DNA of 14,552 nt from Entrophospora sp. SA101 (GCA_958430865.1 CAUDNR010001036.1:1-14552); one strand, 5' to 3'. Shown: positions 1 to 7,594, counted from the first letter of the stretch. Translations and numbers: made by a program. The notes: a model not told the origin generated them from the sequence alone.

Positions 1-93
1 ATAACTATTGTATGGATGAAAAATAAAGTAAAATATGTTTTTGATTTGGTTGTTTTAATTAAAACAGTAAATTCTTTTCTTTGAAAAATTTTC

Positions 94-577
94 CCCATTA
101 TTATAAATTATAATTAAAAATAATAAAAATCAAAATAGAATAATTTAATTGTTAATTATTATTATTTATTAAACAATGTTCATAGAATGAATTCTATTAA
201 TTTAATATTAATATTTATTTTACGTATTATACTATTTAATATTGTCATTAATTTTTATATTTACATGTTGCTTTAAATAAAAACAAATTCAAATTTATGA
301 ATTTCCGAAATTTTTATTCACTAGTATTAAAACATCTAGATAAAATATGGCAGTATTCTTTGACACAACCACGCTACAACAAATGCAAAAAACAATCCCG
401 ACAAGTATTCTGACTAATATCTAGGTTGGCAACATCATCTATTGTTCCATTGCAGATTTCTTTGTCAATTAATTTATTATTTACAGTAAATATATGACCA
501 ACTATGTTTGTTATATTCTAATTTTGATGTTGATTATATTGGCCTAATTTTCAATTTAAAATATTGTTGGTCGCCAA
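94..577 (+). repeat. Left arm of a large imperfect inverted repeat
   Basis: Reads as the reverse complement of 2150-2607 with small indels. Matching landmarks include ataaaaatcaaaatagaata, the block around tacatgttgctttaaataaa, the stretch with tggcagtat and acaaccacgc, and the gaccaactatgtttgttata segment. The arm starts with ccattattataaatta, which corresponds to the last three codons and stop (P-L-L-stop) of the secreted-protein gene at 2595-3083. Homology ends there, because the upstream frame does not resemble that gene. So this is a second, inverted copy of that gene's 3' flank. Part of the same sequence recurs at about 7800-8064. Confidence 0.85.
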
Positions 578-621
578 AACTCAAACTAAAATTGAAAGTT
601 ATGTCAAAATTAAATCAAAAG

Positions 622-906
622 TCACAAGTCAAAACTAAGTTCGACTTGTGGCAAAACCTTTTGACTTTCGCACAGTTGAAAAACTCTCGTTTTGAAAACC
701 AACGCTAACTTAAATGGACCACCACCACGCTTTTTCTGCGATATTGCTATAACATCTTGCAAATGCTGTAATATGAAACAATTTCCATACAGATAATCTG
801 TAAACTTGCAGACTTGATACTGGTGGCAATTGAATCAATATCCTACATTAAACTCTTCGAAATCTGGGTCTGGGCAACAATTATCGTTTTTAAACCATAC
901 AAACAT
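622..906 (-). pseudogene. Cysteine-bearing ORF relic with one in-frame TGA; family unknown
   Basis: On the minus strand a frame opens with ATG (904-906; MFVWFKNDNCCPDPDFEEF) and runs to a TGA at 622-624, broken only by a TGA at 835-837. The reading looks like real protein: two adjacent Cys, then FNCHQYQVCKF and later GNCFILQHLQDV, a Lys/Arg-Gly patch (KKRGGG) and a hydrophobic tail, about 94 codons in all. Cys spacing CC...C-H-x4-C hints at a metal-binding or disulfide-rich domain, but I do not recognise the family. It sits in the loop of the large inverted repeat, outside the duplicated sequence. The TGA could be a mutated TGG, CGA, TGC or TGT codon. It could be one exon of a dead gene or a gene with a sequencing error. 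Confidence 0.45.
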
Positions 907-1041
907 ACTCAAAAATTAAATATTTAATTTGAATATATACAATTTACTTTGTAACTATTTCAAATATTTTGGATATTTGTAATCATTTTGGACATCCATA
1001 ATTATTTTAATTAAAGAATTTTTTAGTATGTACATTTCATA

Positions 1042-1104
1042 ATGGAAGAGGTATTAGGATCACAAGATTATTTAGATTATTTACAAAGAGAAGATGGTAA
1101 ATAA
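1042..1104 (+). pseudogene. 20-codon ORF or first exon, copy A (MEEVLGSQDYLDYLQREDGK)
   Basis: ATG to TAA with an acidic, coding-looking peptide. It is followed directly by a splice-donor-like g/gtaaat at the Gly-Lys codons, so it could be exon 1 of a longer gene whose remainder is gone. The same ORF is at 6763-6825 with a single amino-acid change (Gly6 to Arg). It lies just inside the right part of the TA-flanked transposon-like unit, pointing toward its right terminus. It may be the start of a lost transposase or a captured host exon. No family is recognisable from 20 residues. Confidence 0.35.
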
Positions 1105-1184
1105 CAGTTTTAGATATTTTATAATTTTGACAACATTCAGGCATTTTGTTTCAATAACATTTAGGCATTTTGACATTATTTAGG

Positions 1185-1290
1185 CTTTCGACATCAATTT
1201 AGACTTTCAACATCGATTTAGACTTTCGGCATCAATTTAGTCTTTCGACATCAATTAGTCTTTCGACATCAATTTAGACCTTCGACATGC
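1185..1290 (+). repeat. Minisatellite of about 19 bp, motif gactttcgacatcaattta
   Basis: Five to six imperfect head-to-tail copies of (t)agactttcgacatcaattt. The same motif occurs at 6905-6985, and in reverse complement (gtcgaaagtctaaattgat) at 6300-6355, so it forms the subterminal repeats of the transposon-like element defined by 6202-7038. Confidence 0.85.
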
Positions 1291-1311
1291 CAAATGTTGA
1301 ATGACGAAACG

Positions 1312-1329
1312 TTTCGACTAACAACTCTA
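1312..1329 (+). repeat. Right terminal inverted repeat of a TA-flanked element, copy A
   Basis: tttcgactaacaactc followed by TA. Its reverse complement, gagttgttagtcgaaa, is identical to the left terminus at 6202-6217. No matching left terminus was found before 1312, so copy A holds only the right half of the element. Confidence 0.6.
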
Positions 1330-1617
1330 TTTCAAACGAATAATAATAAAAATTAAATCCTGAATTTTCTTAGCTCTAAACTAAACAAATTTTACAAAAT
1401 TTGTAAAATTGTAACAATGTTAGTTTACACTTTATATATTTTAAAAAAAGCAACTGACATTTATTTAATTGAATCATAAAGAAAGTTTCAATACTATTAT
1501 TCCATTTTGATTTGATCTACAAAGAATCAAAGTAACTAAAGTTCTTTGAATCAAACGCCTAACGAAAGTAAAAAATCTGTTTCCAAAAATATTTTATTAT
1601 GTAGGATGATAATTTCA

Positions 1618-1672
1618 TTACTTGTGCGTGAATTTGATTCACATGCGTGAAATTCAAAAATTAGCCAATCAG
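1618..1672 (+). promoter_or_regulatory. CCAAT-containing block, copy 1
   Basis: Contains gcgtgaatttgattcacatgcgtgaaattcaa and then ttagccaatcagaa. The half-sites tgaattt and aaattca are inverted around a short spacer, and the second part matches an NF-Y/HAP CCAAT box (CCAATCA). A TATA-like tatataag lies about 50 bp downstream (about 1719). Related blocks are at 3370-3435, 3485-3535 and 7345-7400. Promoter function is inferred from motif content and spacing only; no convincing plus-strand gene follows. Confidence 0.4.
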
Positions 1673-1956
1673 AATTTCATTTTCATCATTACTTAATTCG
1701 CAATTCGCCAGAAATGGTATATAAGAAAATACATATTGCAGATCGGGGCAAATTTCCTTGTTTATATGTAAAAAAATTTTCATCGCATTTTTTTTTTGTA
1801 TTAGTGTTAACATAATTAATGAACAAGAAGTTCGTTGTAGCAAGCAGATCAAGTCAAAAAATAATATAAAGAAATAAATCTTTTTATGTGTTTTTTATGA
1901 TAATAAATAAACATTTTATATTGCGCATTTTACAATATAATAAATAAAGGATTTTA

Positions 1957-2112
1957 AGTGGAAAAGGACGGGGACAACCTGTCCTTTTTTATGTTTTATC
2001 ATAAACTACCTGTCCCGCATCTTCCATTTCTAAATTTCGTATACAAATATTGAAAAGGACTAGGGACAGGCATTAACCACAATTTCCTGTACCTTGTCCT
2101 TTTCTAGTCGCC
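1957..2112 (+). repeat. Hairpin-rich ggacagg/cctgtcc cluster, copy A
   Basis: Several short oppositely oriented repeats: gaaaaggacggggaca, cctgtcctttttta, cctgtcccgc, gaaaaggactagggacaggc and ccttgtccttttct. The outer gaaaaggac/gtccttttc pair brackets about 150 bp and resembles a small foldback MITE nested in the direct repeat. The equivalent cluster in copy B is at 7595-7770. Confidence 0.55.
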
Positions 2113-2149
2113 CCTGACAATGTGAAAACAGTTACAGACACCAACTTTA

Positions 2150-2607
2150 TTGGTGACCAACACTATTTTAAATCAAAAATTAAGCCAATATAATCAATAT
2201 CAAAATTTTGAATATAACAAACATAGTTGGTCATAGACAAAGAAATCTGCAATGAAACAATAGGTGATGTTGCCAACCTAGATATTAGTCAGAATACTGT
2301 CGGGGTTGTTTTTTGCATTCGTTGTGGCGTGGTTGTGCCAAAGGATACTGCCATATTTTTTACCTAGGTGTTCTAGTACTAGTACTAGTGAATAAAAATT
2401 TCATAAATTTGAATTTGTTTTTATTTAAAGCAACATGTAAATATAAAAATTAATGACAATATTAAATAATATAATACGTAAAATAATAAATAATAATATT
2501 AAATTAATAGAATCCGTTCTAAGAACGTTGTTTAATAAATAATAATAATTAACAATTAAATTATTCTATTTTGATTTTTATTATTTTTAATAATTTATAA
2601 TAATGGG
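2150..2607 (-). repeat. Right arm of the large inverted repeat
   Basis: Reverse-complement match to 94-577. It includes the stop codon and last codons of the minus-strand gene at 2595-3083, so the end of that gene is also the end of the repeated unit. The inner 2150-2410 part is shared a third time with 7800-8064 in the same orientation. Confidence 0.85.
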
Positions 2608-3083
2608 ATGGGATAAGAGTCAAGATCTACAGATTCAGCAGAACCACCAACAACACTAAATGCACAGCCTATAACTTCCTGTGTTTTTGGATTCCCAACA
2701 CCAGCTAAAATAATGTATGTAGCAGGTAATTTTGCTGGCACATCAACATTCAATACTTGAGAAAATGGTGTTTTAGGGTCGGTTGGCGCAGTAGCTGGAT
2801 CACCTATTGGAGTCTTAGCTACAAGATCAATAAATCCAACAGCAGTAATGTCGCCATCGATGACAGGACGACTTAGTGTTCCAGAAATAGCAACACTATC
2901 AGGTTGTCCAGGAGCGACAGGATCAGGTGAAAGTATGACACTGAGTAGAGGTGGTGGTGCTTCTCCAGATTTTACAGGAGGGCATTGACTAAAGACAGTA
3001 GTTCTTTTAAGAAGTTGATGTGGAATAGCATTGACCACCATGGAGAGCGTAGCCAATAAAAGGAAAGCAAAAATAAACTTCAT
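2595..3083 (-). CDS. Secreted ML (MD-2-related lipid-recognition) domain protein, PG/PI-transfer / NPC2-like
   Basis: 162 codons without an intron. Residues 1-19 are a clear signal peptide: Lys2, a hydrophobic core, then VNA before the likely cut. A Lys-Arg at 26-27 (HQLLKR) looks like a Kex2-type pro-site, so the mature protein may start at Thr28. The rest has the beta-rich pattern of fungal ML proteins: FSQCPP near the N-terminus, LSPDPVAPGQPDSVAISGTL as the first beta hairpin, and a late VIGCAFSVVG strand. The family binds lipids or sterols in a beta-sandwich and usually has more disulfides; here only Cys34 and Cys140 remain, which could pair. The start fits the signal peptide, with TATAAAAAGGC about 130 bp upstream. 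GC content is visibly higher than the flanks, as expected for a maintained gene. The last codons lie in the inverted repeat arm. ML membership is moderate to good; the cargo is unknown. Confidence 0.8.
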   Translation of the reverse strand: MKFIFAFLLLATLSMVVNAIPHQLLKRTTVFSQCPPVKSGEAPPPLLSVILSPDPVAPGQPDSVAISGTLSRPVIDGDITAVGFIDLVAKTPIGDPATAPTDPKTPFSQVLNVDVPAKLPATYIILAGVGNPKTQEVIGCAFSVVGGSAESVDLDSYPIPLL

Positions 3084-3089
3084 GATTTC

Positions 3090-3178
3090 TTTGTAAAGAT
3101 GGAGTTTTATTTGTGAAGATAGGGTTTTATTTGTGAAGGATAGAATTTTATCTGTGAGATAGAATTTTATTTGTGAAT
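3090..3178 (-). repeat. Tandem repeat of about 23 bp in the presumed 5' UTR of the ML-domain gene
   Basis: Four imperfect copies of gatagaattttatttgtgaa (plus-strand reading) lie between the ATG and the TATA box. In the sense direction each reads as cacaaataaaattctatc. Their position suggests they are transcribed as leader sequence. Copy-number variation could affect translation or initiation, but that is inference. Confidence 0.7.
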
Positions 3179-3210
3179 TTAATTATTGATTAGAGTAAAT
3201 TGAAATCGCT

Positions 3211-3221
3211 GCCTTTTTATA
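3211..3221 (-). promoter_or_regulatory. TATA box for the ML-domain gene
   Basis: On the minus strand the sequence reads TATAAAAAGGC, about 130 bp before the ATG at 3083. Initiation about 30 bp downstream would give a leader of about 100 nt consisting mostly of the tandem repeat. Confidence 0.5.
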
Positions 3222-3349
3222 AGAAACAAAGTTACCCAGACTAATTATATTTCATATTCACGGAAATAAGTAATTGTGACGTTCATTACATAGTTACTTC
3301 TTTTAAATTTACTATCGGAGTTACAGTTCTTTGATGCTTTGAGAAATCC

Positions 3350-3570
3350 AAAAATGAATTCATGTAATGATACACTTGTGCGTGAATTTGATACACATAC
3401 GTGAAATTCAATCAACCAATCAGAATTTTGTGTCCAAATTATGTATGGGTTTTTATTTTTAATCCAAAAAATGAATTCATGTAGCGTGTTACACTTGCGC
3501 GTGAAATTCAAATTAGCCAATCGGAACTTCGAACCCAAATTCAGTTGTATGAAAATTTATTTTTAATTCT
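3350..3570 (+). repeat. Two tandem copies of a CCAAT-containing block upstream of the ML-domain gene
   Basis: Two head-to-tail units of about 100-120 bp, each starting with the palindrome atgaattcat. The first has cttgtgcgtgaatttgatac..cgtgaaattcaa..ccaatcagaa; the second has cttgcgcgtgaaattcaa..agccaatcggaacttcg. Each ends with a ttatttttaatt run. They match single blocks in both large direct-repeat copies (1618-1672, 7345-7400). As upstream DNA of the minus-strand gene they would present inverted CCAAT boxes (ATTGG), which are functional in either orientation. A minus-strand ORF across them is an artefact of the repeat. Confidence 0.6.
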
Positions 3571-3983
3571 TTATTCACCATTGACATTACCTCGGAGATT
3601 ATGTTACTATTATTATGTACAGAATTCCGTATGGAGGTGATCGACATAATTAAGCGTTTAATGAACAACGAGTCTCTTTTTTAAATTAACAAGAATTGTC
3701 CCAAGACGAGAACTTTTATTAAGAAATTGGTTCCACGTGGAAACATTACATTTGATTGACGAATAAAAATACATTCAAAATAGTGTTGTGTTGTGAACAA
3801 TTATTTGTTTGAGTGAAGGAATAATTGATATTATCCCTCGTATAAACTCATTGTGCAATCATCCATTTCTACTTTTATCTACTTATAACACGTTATTTAT
3901 GTTATATTATTTATTCAAATTTAGTCGTAATATATTAATTACATAATAATAATAAGCATCGTGTGTAAAATAAATTATCTATA
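3571..3983. other. AT-rich intergenic stretch, nothing recognised
   Basis: No frame of coding appearance and no clear repeat was found. It contains scattered A/T runs and short homopolymers only. Confidence 0.5.
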
Positions 3984-4470
3984 TGATGCGGGACCTCTTA
4001 AACCATCAATTCTGTATGTGATTTTTAAAAGAATAGAAGTTCATTTCTGTATATCATTTTTTTAAAAAATAACACTGTTATGACATAAATTAGGACCTAA
4101 GCTTTGATGTGACAGAGAGTTTTTTTTCAAAAATATTGATGGATTGTTGAAATTATTCCTTTTTAGTACACATATATTTTACTATGTTCGCGAGGAATTT
4201 GGCCGCTTGAATTTGGATGGAAATTATGACATCTACAGATCCTTTTTTAAAAATTCTGGTAACAGTAACATTAACAATTCAATATTTTTTATTTTACTCA
4301 AGTATTCATTCTAATAAATTGTCTTTAGATATGTTAATTGATGTTGTGTGACATTGAGGATTTATTGCATTTATATATATATATGAATTGAAAATTATTT
4401 TAAAATTTAAGACATTTTTGAAATTTGGCCACGAGGCGTTGTAAATGGTGGTTTAAGAGGTCTCGCACCA
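3984..4470. mobile_element. 487 bp TA-flanked MITE-like element with 25 bp inverted termini
   Basis: The left end tgatgcgggacctcttaaac.. (3984-4008) and the reverse complement of the right end (4446-4470) agree at 22 of 25 positions. Both sides are bordered by tata (3980-3983 and 4471-4474), consistent with TA target-site duplication as in Tc1/mariner-type elements. The interior holds no transposase, so it would be non-autonomous. It lies exactly where coding-like sequence of the minus-strand relic (4471-5190) stops, which suggests it inserted into or beside that dead gene. Confidence 0.7.
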
Positions 4471-5190
4471 TATAAGTTAACTTTTAATTTTATTCTGTGA
4501 TAAAGTTCATAATAATTTAATTTTTGATTATCGGATCCCATGACATTACGAATCTCATTTAAAGGGTTTTTTTCGAATTATAAGAAAAGATAAATTCAGC
4601 ATAACCTTTATTATTATCTTTATAGAATCCTCATTAATAATATCGTTATTATTTTTTGTGCTACCAGGTAACCTTGAAACGACTTATTTTAAGATCCGTC
4701 TCACTTGACCGTGAAACAACCAATCCGAAGGAATACACGTTTTAATAGACCTTTTGGTGTGTTGATGGAGTTTATGATCAAATATTTGAACCATTTCCTC
4801 ATCTGTTAAAAGGATTGACTCCATTAAGAGTGTCATCATCCAAATCTTTTAGCTCCGCTATTCTAGAATGTAAAATATCTCGTATAGCAACAAATTTAAA
4901 GTCTTCATGTACATTTAAATTTAAACAAATCTTGATAAACTTGTTGATGGCACAAATCCCATTATACAATAATCCGACTTTATATTCCTCTTCTCTGTCT
5001 TTACCACAACAATATATTCACACAATAATGCAACCCTTTTGGCAAATAATGTTAAAAAATCAATGGCAGGTTGTGTACCATTAACAAAACCATAATCTTG
5101 TGTTTTTTGCTGTATTTTGTTACATTAACATATTTGATGATTGTGTCTTCAAAAGTTTATTCAAATTTGTCTTTCCAACAGAGTTAAAAT
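4471..5190 (-). pseudogene. Multi-frameshifted gene relic, family not recognised
   Basis: Successive minus-strand segments in different frames read as one protein. They include VGKTNLNKLLK (about 5150-5185), FVNGTQPAIDFLTLFAKRV then ALLCEYIV (about 5005-5090), an open frame 4799-5017 with EEEYKVGLLYNGICAINKFI and FVAIRDILHSRIAELKDLDD, then a frame ending at 4684 with LTDEEMVQIFDHKLHQHTKR and IPSDWLFHGQVRRILK. After that stop come KGYAEFIFSYNSKK and NPLNEIRNVMGSDNQKLNYY down to about 4475. Two shifts fall in A-runs. Short introns cannot be excluded, but the breaks lack convincing paired splice sites. The 3' side abuts the TA-flanked element at 3984-4470. The plus-strand ORF at 4815-5084 is its antisense shadow. 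Confidence 0.55.
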
Positions 5191-5260
5191 TTATTAATAA
5201 AATATATTAAATATATTAAAAATAGTATATATATTGTTTGATGAACTTCAAATAGTAATT

Positions 5261-5452
5261 CTAAAAAACTTTTAAAATATATCTATCAAGAGAGACAGAG
5301 GATAACTTCTAAAACGCGTCAAGGATTCTTAATTCTTGGGTTGCAATTTCAGGATTCATTAGCATTGAAGCAGTTATAAAAGGAGGATTCTTTAATAAGC
5401 ACCTTTTAAAGCAAATAATAAGTAAAATAAACGAATTGGGTTTTTTACCATT
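5261..5452 (-). pseudogene. Coding-like segment with one TAG, possible upstream exon of the neighbouring relic
   Basis: An open minus-strand frame is interrupted only by TAG at 5309-5311. It reads CFKRCLLKNPPFITASMLMN, PEIATQELRILDAF, the stop, then KLSSVSLDRYILKVF. TAG could be a mutated CAG (Gln). No ATG start is visible. Same strand and close spacing make it a candidate upstream part of the relic at 4471-5190, but that link is inference. I do not recognise the family. Confidence 0.4.
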
Positions 5453-5581
5453 TTATGAAAGAAATTTTGGAATTGGAATTTGTTTTTTGGAAAAACAACA
5501 AATTTTTTTATATTATAAAAGTTTATTTTAAGTAAGTATAAGAAAAAATAGACAATCTCATAAATGACATGGGATAAGTAA

Positions 5582-6010
5582 TTCCTATCAACTACAAATT
5601 CAAATTCAAATTCAAATTCAAATGTAGAATTATTAAATATTATGATGGTGACAAAAATGTATTCATCAACAAAAATACAAAAAGATGATGACTTTAATAT
5701 TTTAGAATGGTGGAAAGACCATCAACATATTTATCCAAGACTTTCAAGGCTTACTGCCTACTATCTTTTAACCGCATCTTCCAGTGCACCTAGCGAAAGA
5801 GAGTTTAGTGTGGCCGGACTTATAGTTAATGAGATTTGTTCAAATTTAAATCCACAAATAATTGATAGTATTTCTATAAGCAATTTTTTTTTAAAAATAC
5901 TTTTTATTTATAATAAAAAACGGGTCAAGTTCGGGTTTGGATTGAAACTTTTTATGTACAAATCGGTTCGGGTTGCAAATTATAAATTTTTACGGGTTCG
6001 GGTTGGGTAG
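5582..6010 (+). pseudogene. hAT-family transposase remnant, C-terminal dimerisation domain
   Basis: The frame is open from 5582; an internal ATG at 5642 gives 122 codons. It begins with an Asn-Ser run encoded by an (aaattc)n microsatellite. Then comes the hAT C-terminal signature: an acidic stretch, ILEWWKDHQHIYPRLSRL at residues 20-37 counted from 5642, the core SSSAPSEREFSVAGLIV (about 46-62), and LNPQIIDSISISNFF. In intact hAT transposases this domain dimerises and follows the RNase-H-like DDE core and BED finger, neither of which is present here. After about residue 87 the reading turns into a gggttcgggt-type repeat resembling subterminal DNA of such elements. It is a truncated relic with no nearby partner. 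Confidence 0.8.
5595..5624 (+). repeat. (AAATTC)n microsatellite
   Basis: About five copies of aaattc, translated in the hAT frame as Asn-Ser repeats. It probably expanded in a low-complexity linker before the dimerisation domain. Confidence 0.85.
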
Positions 6011-6201
6011 TCATTCAATTATGATGACCCACTCAGGCCGCTTTATATGACGTGCATACCATAATTCATATAAAAATTACTTTACCTGATTTGGATAATA
6101 AAAAAACTTCTGCTATACCTAAAATAGTCATACTACTTATTTAACTTTACTTCAATTATGATGATCCAAGGCCCCATCTCCTCTTTGAAATTTTCAAACT
6201 A

Positions 6202-7038
6202 GAGTTGTTAGTCGAAAGGTATAGTTTCGACAAACATTTAGGCATTTCGACTGTCGAATACAAGGTCACTTGATTTGCCGTAATGTCGAAACGTGTTGAA
6301 ATGTCGAAAGTCTAAATTGATGTCGAAAGTTTAAATTGATGTCGAAAGTCTAAATATTTGTCTCTAAATAATTATTAATGCATAAAACTGACTATTTGAA
6401 CCACCAATAATATTAGTATTAGTAATTTGAGAATGGGAGCCAACTTTTTAATAATAATAAAATAATGCGGGTTTTTTTTTGTTTGAAATTAGCTGATTAA
6501 TTGTATATACACTAAAAATATCGATTGCGTTCATCTTTTATCATTGATACAATGTAACTTCACTGTAACACATGATCTCCAAGGAAATTTAATTATTTCT
6601 TCCAACATTCAATTCAATCTTTAACATAGAAAAATATAAAGTTAGTGATTTTTTTTGCAAATTATTCCCAAGATGTTATAAGGAAATAGATTTTTGTTTT
6701 TATTGTAATTTATATTGATAATTATGATTAATTAAAAAATTTTTTAGTATGTACATTTCATAATGGAAGAGGTATTAAGATCACAAGATTATTTAGATTA
6801 TTTACAAAGAGAAGATGGTAAATAACAGTTTTAGATATTTTATAATTTTGACAATATTTAGGCATTTTGTTTCAATAACATTTAGGCATTTTGACATTAT
6901 TTAGACTTTCAACATCAATTTGGACTTTGATGTGATCAATCAATTTAGGCTTTCGACATCACTTTAGACTTTCGACATGCCTAAATGTTGAATGACGAAA
7001 CGTTTCGACAAAGCTCAAAACGTTTCGACCAACAACTC
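6202..7038. mobile_element. 837 bp TA-flanked element with gagttgtt(a/g)gtcgaaa termini and inverted subterminal repeats
   Basis: The left terminus gagttgttagtcgaaa (6202-6217) and the right terminus tttcgaccaacaactc (7023-7038) are inverted with one mismatch. Both are bordered by TA (6200-6201, 7039-7040). Inside each end are inverted clusters of the motif gtcgaaagtctaaattgatg (6290-6355; opposite strand at about 6905-6985). The interior contains the 20-codon ORF and no transposase. TA borders suggest a Tc1/mariner-like, non-autonomous element. Its right part, from 6719, belongs to direct repeat copy B; the left part is absent from copy A. Confidence 0.7.
6763..6825 (+). pseudogene. 20-codon ORF or first exon, copy B (MEEVLRSQDYLDYLQREDGK)
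   Basis: Same as the ORF at 1042-1104 apart from Gly6 to Arg, with the same donor-like g/gtaaat. One substitution in 63 nt is fewer than in the surrounding repeat, but the segment is too short to infer selection. Confidence 0.35.
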
Positions 7039-7344
7039 TATTTCAAACGAATAATAATAAAAATTAATTCCTGAATTTTTTTATCTCTAAACTAAACAAA
7101 TTTTACAAAAATTTGTAAAATTGTAACAATGTTAGTTTACACTTTTTATATATTTTAAAAAAAGCAACTGACATTTATTTAATTGAATCATAAAGAAAGT
7201 TTCAATACTATTATTCCATTTTGATTTGATTTTACAAAGAATCAAAATAACTAAAGTCCAATCAGATTCTTTGAATCAAACGTCTAACGAAAGTAAAAAA
7301 TCTGTTTCCAAAAATATTTTATTATGTAGGATGATAATTTTATT

Positions 7345-7402
7345 ACTTGTGCGTGAATTTGGTGAAATTCAAAAATTAGCCAATCGGAACTTCGTATCCA
7401 AA
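7345..7402 (+). promoter_or_regulatory. CCAAT-containing block, copy 4 (shortened)
   Basis: gcgtgaatttggtgaaattcaa..ttagccaatcggaacttcgtat. It lacks the spacer between the two half-sites that copy 1 has, and its right part matches the second upstream block of the ML-domain gene (ccaatcggaacttcg). Regulatory activity is inferred only. Confidence 0.35.
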
Positions 7403-7594
7403 TTCATTTACTTAATCTGCAGATCGGGGAAAATTCCTTTTTTTGTTAAACATAATTAAACAAGAAGTTCGTTGTAGCAAGCAGATCAAGTCAAAAAATA
7501 ATATAAAGAAATAAATATTTATGTGTTTTTTATTAATATTAAATAAACATTTTATATTGCGCATTTTACAATATAATAAATAAAAGATTTTAAG

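Larger units (their letters stand above)
999..2410 (+). repeat. Direct repeat copy A (partner of 6719-8064)
   Basis: Collinear with 6719-8064 over its whole length, with point differences and indels. Shared landmarks in order: aattttttagtatgtacatt, the 20-codon ORF, the gacatcaatttagactttcg minisatellite, cgtttcgac..aacaactcta, the CCAAT block, gcagatcgggg, aagaagttcgttgtagcaag, the aaaggac/cctgtcc hairpin cluster, and gatattagtcagaatactgt. It ends at ctagtgaataaaaattt..cataaattt. Relative to copy B it keeps a longer CCAAT block and a TATA-like stretch (tatataag, about 1719), but it lacks about 20 bp near the transposon end. Its right end overlaps the right arm of the inverted repeat. Confidence 0.9.

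Noticed and set aside
508..708. Plus-strand ORF of 66 codons
   Set aside because: It crosses the inner end of the inverted repeat arm and lies antisense to the minus-strand cysteine-bearing relic; its composition (Lys/Leu/Asn) is that of random AT-rich sequence.
1185..1290. Regularly spaced repeats considered as a CRISPR array
   Set aside because: Head-to-tail minisatellite without unique spacers, in a eukaryotic transposon subterminal region.
1661..1852. Minus-strand ORF of 63 codons
   Set aside because: Inside the direct repeat over the CCAAT/TATA-like segment; copy B does not preserve it.
3245..3538. Minus-strand ORF of 97 codons upstream of the ML-domain gene
   Set aside because: It is the translation of the two tandem CCAAT blocks (HEFIF repeated twice) and not an independent protein.
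4815..5084. Plus-strand ORF of 89 codons
   Set aside because: The opposite strand reads as protein with helices and charged pattern; this ORF is low-complexity Ser/Leu/Gln shadow.
7226..7459. Plus-strand ORF of 77 codons
   Set aside because: Lies in repeat copy B, and the corresponding frame in copy A is not maintained.
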